From Ptiloglossa arizonensis (lineage: Eukaryota > Arthropoda > Insecta > Hymenoptera > Colletidae): a DNA stretch of 64,000 bases. The position numbers and the translations under genes are program-made. The notes beneath the pieces are model-generated. The model was given only the letters and a program-made list of their open reading frames with translations, had not been told where the DNA came from and made no database searches. Of the stretch, positions 62,651-64,000 are shown piece by piece. Position 1 is the first letter of the stretch. Every line of letters begins with the position of its first letter. The stretch spans positions 682,001 to 746,000 of the forward strand of contig NW_027478522.1 in NCBI RefSeq assembly GCF_051014685.1, written 5' to 3'.

Positions 62651-64000
62651 CGGTTCGAGCATCAGAACAGCGAAATTTTTGAGTTTCTCAAGCGTTTCTT
62701 ACCTCCAAACTGCCATATCTCGCGAACGGATTGACCAATCCGCAAAATTTCTGTTGCATCTGAAAGTAGAAACTCGCCCGATTACAACGGTATGCGTAGT
62801 TTTCCCCTAGGCCGTTCTGGTTATTCGTTTCGAGCATCAGAACTGCGAAAATTTTGTGTTGCTCAAGCGTTTCTTACCTCCAAACTGCCATATCTCGCGA
62901 ACGGATTGACCAATCCGCAAAATTTCTGTTGCATCTGAAAGTAGAAACTCGCCCGATTACAAAGGTATGCGTAGTTTTCCCCTAGGCCGTTCTGGTTATT
63001 CGTTTCGAGCATCAGAACTGCGAAAATTTTGTGTTGCTCAAGCGTTTCTTACCTCCAAACTGCCATATCTCGCGAACGGATAGACCAATCCGCAAGATTT
63101 CTGTTGCATCTGAAAGTTGAAACACGCCCGATTACAACGGTATGAGTACTTTTCCCCTAGGCCGTTCTAGTTATTCGTTTCGAGCATCAGAACTGTGAAA
63201 ATTTTGAGTTTCTCAACCGTTCCTTACCTCCAAACTGCCATATCTCGCGAACGGATTGACCAATCCGCAAAACTTCTGTTGCATCTGAAAGTAGAAACCC
63301 GCCCGATTACAACTGTATGGGTACTTTTCCCCTAGGCCGTTCTAGTTATGCTTGTCAAGCATCAGAACTGCGAAAATTTTGAGTTTCTCAAGCGATTCTT
63401 ACCTCCAAACTGCCATATCACGCGAACGAATTGACCAATCCGCAAAATTTCTGTTGCATCTGAAAGTAGAAACTCGCCCGATTACAACGGTATGCGTATT
63501 TTTCCGCTAGGCCGTTCTAGTTATTCGTTTCGAGCATCAGAACTGCGAAACTTTTGAGTTTCTCAAGCGTTTCTTACCTCCAAACTGCAATATCTCGCGA
63601 ACGGATAGACCAATCCGCAAAATTTCTGTTGCATCTGAAAGTAGAAACTCGCCCGATTAGAACGGTATGCGTACTTTTCCCCTAGGCCGTTCTAGTTATT
63701 CGGTTCGAGCATCAGAACAGCGAAATTTTTGAGTTTCTCAAGCGTTTCTTACCTCCAAACTGCCATATCTCGCGAACGGATTGACCAATCCGCAAAATTT
63801 CTGTTGCATCTGAAAGTAGAAACTCGCCCGATTACAACGGTATGCGTAGTTTTCCCCTAGGCCGTTCTGGTTATTCGTTTCGAGCATCAGAACTGCGAAA
63901 ATTTTGTGTTGCTCAAGCGTTTCTTACCTCCAAACTGCCATATCTCGCGAACGGATTGACCAATCCGCAAAATTTCTGTTGCATCTGAAAGTAGAAACTC
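62618..64000 (+). repeat. 6-mer repeat reaching the window end (offset 1,050 bp)
   Basis: Segment 62,618-62,950 recurs at 63,668-64,000: CGGTTCGAGC at 62,651 and 63,701, then TTTTGTGTTGCTC. The step is exactly six monomers. The second copy is cut by the window end, so its true extent is unknown. Confidence 0.8.

Larger units (their letters stand above)
1..64000 (+). repeat. 175-bp satellite DNA array, about 366 head-to-tail monomers
   Basis: Every part of the window aligns to one 175-bp unit. The start motif GTTGCATCTG (or GTGGTATCTG) recurs at 1, 176, 351, 526, 701 and so on; the last start is at 63,978. Phase arithmetic gives 366 full monomers with about 73 bp of net deletion. Consensus landmarks by monomer position are: GTTGC at 1-5, CGCCCGATTACAACGG at 23-38, the AvrII-type palindrome CCTAGG at 54-59, AAAATTTT at 96-103, TTGAGTTTCTCAA at 102-114, TCGCGA at 143-148, CGGATTGACCAATCCG at 150-165 and AAAATTT at 167-173. 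The consensus has 45 C and 32 G. All copies face the same way and no unrelated DNA interrupts them. Such nucleosome-length arrays are typical of eukaryotic centromeric or heterochromatic satellites. I do not recognise this family, so species and chromosomal location are open. Confidence 0.98.
58401..64000 (+). repeat. Heterogeneous monomers, weak HOR structure
   Basis: Neighbouring monomers share fewer variants and show many private changes: CGCCAACGG (58,699), GCAACAG (58,810), GCGCAAATTATGAG (about 59,347), CACGATTAC, GAACAGAG, AACCGCAAAA, GTACGCGTAC (60,000 and 60,870), CTCGAGAAAGG and CTTGCGAAC. Only short local duplications are seen, at 61,583-62,650 and between 62,618 and 64,000. One 1-bp deletion, GTATGGTAC, lies at about 61,217. 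Greater divergence is usual toward the flank of a satellite array, but the flank itself is not in this window. Confidence 0.78.

Noticed and set aside
1..64000. CRISPR array, because of regular repeats
   Set aside because: There are no unique spacers. The whole 175-bp unit is repeated, far longer than a repeat-spacer unit, and no cas genes are present.
1..64000. Alpha satellite (primate centromere)
   Set aside because: Unit length is close (171 against 175 bp) and HORs are present, but the monomer sequence does not resemble alpha satellite as I know it, and a true CENP-B box is absent.
1..64000. Embedded transposable element, rDNA, telomere repeat or inverted segment
   Set aside because: Reading through the window I found no block that fails to align to the monomer, no reverse-oriented monomers, and no TTAGGG-like runs. 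The 38-64 kb phase account closes exactly (147 monomers minus 10 bp), leaving no room for an insertion there.

Overview
The whole window is one uninterrupted tandem satellite DNA array. A 175-bp monomer (about 44% GC) repeats head to tail, always in the same orientation, from the first base to the last. Setting monomer position 1 at window base 1 (the G of GTTGCATCTG) and tracking phase gives about 366 complete copies plus 23 bases of the next. I found no gene, RNA gene, transposon, unrelated insertion or inversion. The largest departure from the monomer is a 3-bp deletion. The short open frames present are accidents of the repeat.

This is eukaryotic heterochromatin. The monomer is nucleosome-sized, copies number in the hundreds, and they are organised into nested higher-order repeats (HORs), as at centromeres or large pericentromeric/subtelomeric blocks. 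I do not recognise the monomer and cannot name the species. CpG is not depleted (13 CpG per consensus monomer against about 8 expected from its base composition). This argues against a heavily CpG-methylated germline (vertebrate or most plants) and mildly favours an invertebrate or other weakly methylating lineage.

Layout. 1-7,700: 44 monomers with no length change, built from a 13/14-monomer HOR. 7,701-38,262: about 175 monomers with about 63 bp of net deletion, a mosaic of recent 6-, 7-, 8-, 9-, 14- and 17-monomer duplications, some near-identical over 1-3 kb. 38,263-40,600: transition in which variants of the left HOR meet new ones. 40,601-58,400: a second HOR family with its own diagnostic variants, including a tandem 2,449-bp (14-mer) pair and a 1,750-bp (10-mer) copy. 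58,401-64,000: more heterogeneous copies with only short local duplications, which could be an approach to an array edge.

Inside each monomer there are two short perfect dyads, two A/T tracts (AAAATTTT and AAAATTT), and a 17-bp segment that partly resembles the CENP-B box on the minus strand. A minority monomer class (GTGGT start, CGGCCAATT) has lost the CGGG half of that segment and is nearly always preceded by a specific partner class. A centromeric role is possible but is inference; nothing in the sequence proves it.
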